Positions 6,594 to 8,478 of a stretch of 8,478 nt of DNA are shown here, in pieces (position 1 is the stretch's first letter; each line of letters begins with the position of its first letter). Source of the DNA: Coxiellaceae bacterium (GTDB taxonomy: Bacteria; Pseudomonadota; Gammaproteobacteria; UBA9339); NCBI GenBank assembly GCA_003142435.1, contig PLMI01000017.1, positions 1 through 8,478 on the forward strand, given 5' to 3'. Both the position numbers and the translations under genes were made by a program. The notes beneath the pieces are model-generated. The model did not search any database, was not told the DNA's origin, and saw only the letters and a program-made list of their open reading frames with translations.

Positions 6594-7778
6594 ATGCTAA
6601 ACTATTTGCATATGGTGCGAAGACAATATTGGGAAAATCAAATAGAATCGTCTTGGACGAAAAAAAATATTATTTGGCTTTCGGGCGTAAGACGTGCCGG
6701 AAAAACTTTTTTATGTAACAACTTGCCAGATATTGAATATTTTGATTGTGAATTACTTAGCACAAGAAAAATTCTGGAAGATTATGAATTATTTTTATCC
6801 ACTAAAAATGGCAAGCGATTAGTATTCGATGAAATTCATAGGTTATCGAATCCCGCAGAAATTTTGAAAGTAATTGCTGATCATTATCAAAACGTAAAAG
6901 TAATTGCAACCGGATCATCAACTTTATCAGCATCAACAAAATTTAAAGATACACTCACGGGAAGAAAAAGTGAACTTTGGTTAACTCCAATGTTATTTGC
7001 TGAGACCAAAGATTTTGGTAACACTGAATTAGAGCATCGTTTATTAAATGGGGGATTACCACCGTTTTTCTTAGCGGCAGATTTTCCTAGCAAGGATTTT
7101 CAGGAATGGATGGATGCTATTTGGGCAAAAGATATTCAGGAACTATTTCGACTTGAACGCCGATACTCTTTTCAAAAATTTTTAGAATTGCTTTTAAATC
7201 AAAGTGGCAGCATTTTCGAGGCAACGCGTTTTGCCAAATTATGTGAAGTCAGTCGCGGGACTATTACTAATTACCTTGCAGTATTAGAAGCAATGTTTAT
7301 TGTCCATGTCATTAAACCATTCAACTCCCATAAAGATACAGAAATAGTTTCTGCACCTAAAGTATATGGTTTTGATACAGGATTTGTTTGCCATGCGCGT
7401 GGAATTGCTCGCGAATTGCATTCAGAAGACTTGGGGCTTCTTTGGGAGCATTTAGTACTTAACGAATTGCAAGGAAGATTACAGACAAGATTAATTAATT
7501 ATTGGCGTGATAAGCGTGGCCACGAAATTGATTTTGTACTTACAAAGAAGCACAAAAATGTCGATGTTCAAATAGCTATCGAGTGCAAATGGAATGGTGA
7601 GAATTTCAATTCCACTAATCTTGAGGCTTTTCGACGATCGTACCCGGAAGGAAAAAATTTTGTTGTCTCTCCGAACACCAGGCAACCATTTACAAGAAAA
7701 TATGGCAACGCAGTGGTTTCTTTTGTCGATTTAGAGATGCTAATAAATGAAATATTACAATCAACTTTTACAATTTAA
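6594..7778 (+). CDS. AAA_14/DUF4143-family ATPase
   Basis: 394-residue P-loop ATPase of the widespread AAA_14 plus DUF4143 architecture. N-terminal ATPase: Walker A GVRRAGKT (31-38), Walker B RLVFDEIH (75-82, Asp79-Glu80), and a sensor-like ATGSS (105-109). A helix-turn-helix-like stretch follows (about 213-237, FAKLCEVSRGTITNYLAVLE). The C-terminal DUF4143 part carries a PD-(D/E)XK-like pattern: LWEHLVLNEL (283-292), HEIDFVL (310-316) and IAIECKW (327-333). The family is common in patchy, horizontally moving DNA; its biochemical role is not established, though the C-terminus resembles restriction-type nucleases. No clear Shine-Dalgarno precedes the ATG at 6594. The ATG at 6612 (MVRRQYWENQIE) gives an N-terminus more typical of the family and may be the real start. 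It is convergent with the toxin gene, sharing a TTAA at the stop codons. Confidence 0.88.
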   Translation: MLNYLHMVRRQYWENQIESSWTKKNIIWLSGVRRAGKTFLCNNLPDIEYFDCELLSTRKILEDYELFLSTKNGKRLVFDEIHRLSNPAEILKVIADHYQNVKVIATGSSTLSASTKFKDTLTGRKSELWLTPMLFAETKDFGNTELEHRLLNGGLPPFFLAADFPSKDFQEWMDAIWAKDIQELFRLERRYSFQKFLELLLNQSGSIFEATRFAKLCEVSRGTITNYLAVLEAMFIVHVIKPFNSHKDTEIVSAPKVYGFDTGFVCHARGIARELHSEDLGLLWEHLVLNELQGRLQTRLINYWRDKRGHEIDFVLTKKHKNVDVQIAIECKWNGENFNSTNLEAFRRSYPEGKNFVVSPNTRQPFTRKYGNAVVSFVDLEMLINEILQSTFTI

Positions 7779-8041
7779 CGATAAATATCTTTTCTTTGTC
7801 CAACAGCCACAACAAGAACTAATAATTCTTTATCGTTTATTTGGCAAATAATGCGTACATTTTGCAACCTATATCGCCATAAACCATGTTTGTTATAGAG
7901 CAAAGGTTTACCAAAACGTCTGGGATCATCTCTTGTTGCAATACGCTCTCTAAGGTAACGTAAGATATCTTTCTGTAATTTCTTATCCAACTTACGTAAC
8001 TCTTTTCTTGCATGGTCATCCCACTCAACGTTCCAAATCAA
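7775..8041 (-). CDS. RelE-like mRNA interferase toxin
   Basis: 88-residue RelE/ParE-superfamily toxin. The N-terminal helices (HARKELRKLDKKLQKDILRYL, begins 10) and the strand-rich C-terminus (WRYRLQNVRIICQIND, LLVLVVAVGQRKDIYR) match the RelE fold. Arg63, Arg83 and Tyr87 sit where the RNA-cleaving residues Arg61, Arg81 and Tyr87 of E. coli RelE lie, so it is probably an active ribosome-dependent mRNA endonuclease rather than a gyrase-targeting ParE. The start codon is TTG, supported by GGAG 7 nt upstream; there is no in-frame ATG near. The start lies inside the antitoxin gene, overlapping it by 17 nt, as usual for an antitoxin-first operon with translational coupling. The stop shares the palindrome TTAA with the convergent ATPase gene. 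Confidence 0.85.
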   Translation of the reverse strand: MIWNVEWDDHARKELRKLDKKLQKDILRYLRERIATRDDPRRFGKPLLYNKHGLWRYRLQNVRIICQINDKELLVLVVAVGQRKDIYR

Positions 8042-8243
8042 GCTCTTTCTCCAATTCCTCTAACTTCCAACGCTTCGATGGTTTTTCTAGCCTGCTTATA
8101 GCTAAATAAGCATCCTCCAATTCTTCCAAGTGCTCAAGAATAGCTTCACGCACGTAATAAGTCTTAGTGCGCCCTGTTTCTTCAGCCAGCGTATTTAAAC
8201 GTTTGTCTATTTTATCAGAAAGCCTTATTGATAAGGTTGCCAT
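8025..8243 (-). CDS. Ribbon-helix-helix antitoxin (RelB-like)
   Basis: 72-residue antitoxin that should bind and neutralise the adjacent RelE-like toxin and repress their joint promoter. The N-terminal MATLSIRLSD is the DNA-binding ribbon, followed by the helices KIDKRLNTLAEETGRTKTYY and VREAILEHLEELEDAYLA; the glutamate/lysine-rich tail (about 52-72) is the expected toxin-wrapping segment. The start at the ATG on 8241-8243 is chosen because GAGG lies about 10 nt upstream and the RHH motif begins at this methionine; a longer reading from 8273 would add ten residues outside the fold. It overlaps the toxin start by 17 nt. Confidence 0.86.
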   Translation of the reverse strand: MATLSIRLSDKIDKRLNTLAEETGRTKTYYVREAILEHLEELEDAYLAISRLEKPSKRWKLEELEKELDLER

Positions 8244-8283
8244 AAATATTTGCCTCACACACATGTAATTCATTCGTAATACA

Positions 8284-8312
8284 AGTATATCATGCTCGGT
8301 TTATTTCCACAA
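8284..8312 (-). promoter_or_regulatory. Promoter of the toxin-antitoxin operon
   Basis: On the minus strand TTGTGG (plus 8307-8312, three of six) and TATACT (plus 8284-8289, five of six) are separated by exactly 17 bp. The -10 lies about 40 nt upstream of the antitoxin ATG. By analogy with RHH antitoxins the toxin-antitoxin complex would bind here, but I see no clean operator palindrome. Confidence 0.45.
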
Positions 8313-8357
8313 TAGATTTTAACATGACATAAAGCATTGGGGGGGATACCGCCACTT

Positions 8358-8395
8358 AAATATATGCGAATAGGGGCTTTTGAAAAAAATATGTC
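8358..8395. repeat. CRISPR-flanking sequence, copy B
   Basis: A 38-nt segment abutting the intact CRISPR repeat and nearly identical to copy A at 6419-6455. A run of seven G (8339-8345) lies shortly before it. In the minus-strand crRNA sense it follows the last repeat and begins GACATA then seven T, which may help end the array transcript. Confidence 0.85.
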
Positions 8396-8478
8396 GTTTC
8401 AATCCACGCGCCCACGCGGGGCGCGACGATGATAGTTTTACACCAGGAGCTACTAACATGGTTTCAATCCACGCGCCC
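8396..8478 (-). CRISPR. Type I-C CRISPR array, leader-distal end, cut by the window edge
   Basis: One complete 32-nt repeat (8396-8427), a 33-nt spacer (8428-8460) and the first 18 nt of a second repeat (8461-8478). Read on the minus strand the repeat runs from GTCGCGCC to GGATTGAAAC, the classic type I-C form. It folds into a 7-bp stem (CGCGCCC with GGGCGCG) around a 5-nt loop, leaving the 11-nt TGGATTGAAAC that becomes the crRNA 5' handle. This orientation puts the leader, and probably the cas genes, to the right outside the window. The repeat is far richer in GC than its surroundings. Array length cannot be judged, since only the leader-distal end is visible. Confidence 0.93.

Noticed and set aside
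6594..7778. The DUF4143 ATPase as a CRISPR-associated gene
   Set aside because: This family is very common and patchily distributed in bacteria without CRISPR; proximity alone does not show a functional link, and no cas gene is in the window.
6419..8395. An insertion sequence or transposon carrying the ATPase and toxin-antitoxin genes
   Set aside because: No transposase, integrase or terminal inverted repeats are visible; the only flanking duplication is the CRISPR-end sequence.

Overview
The window is AT-rich chromosomal DNA from a gammaproteobacterium. The ValRS (HMGH and KMSKS signatures, C-terminal tRNA-binding arm) and the YajQ homologue read as gammaproteobacterial. Low GC, together with a candidate host-directed effector ending in a eukaryotic prenylation signal, points to an intracellular Legionellales-like organism. 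That placement is inference: nothing in the window names the taxon.

Positions 1-4591 hold conserved housekeeping genes on the + strand: an ATP-type 6-phosphofructokinase, valyl-tRNA synthetase (valS) and a YajQ-family nucleotide-binding protein. valS and yajQ are 5 nt apart, and the yajQ ribosome binding site lies inside the end of valS. The first bases of the window appear to carry the start codon of a divergent gene.

Positions 4789-6197 hold a two-gene accessory operon on the - strand and are the most interesting part. The first gene encodes a 295-residue protein whose central part lines up, motif by motif and with similar spacing, with my recollection of the OspF/SpvC/HopAI1 phosphothreonine lyase family of type III effectors. 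The catalytic histidine position appears to be glutamine. The protein ends in a cysteine cluster plus CTIL, a CaaX box of the geranylgeranyl type, so it looks like an effector made to be lipidated by a eukaryotic host and held on a membrane. The second gene (161 residues if started at its strong Shine-Dalgarno) is unrecognised.

Positions 6198-6593 are intergenic and contain a hairpin and a decayed two-repeat type I-C CRISPR remnant. Both remnant repeats have lost one arm of the crRNA hairpin. Positions 6594-8273 hold an AAA_14/DUF4143 ATPase (+) and a RelE-like toxin with a ribbon-helix-helix antitoxin (-). The toxin and the ATPase meet tail to tail on a shared TTAA. From 8396 to the window edge an intact type I-C array begins, read on the - strand and entered from its leader-distal end. 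A near-identical 37-38 nt flank precedes both CRISPR loci, so the ATPase and toxin-antitoxin module sits between two copies of the same CRISPR end. No cas genes are in the window; any would lie beyond it.
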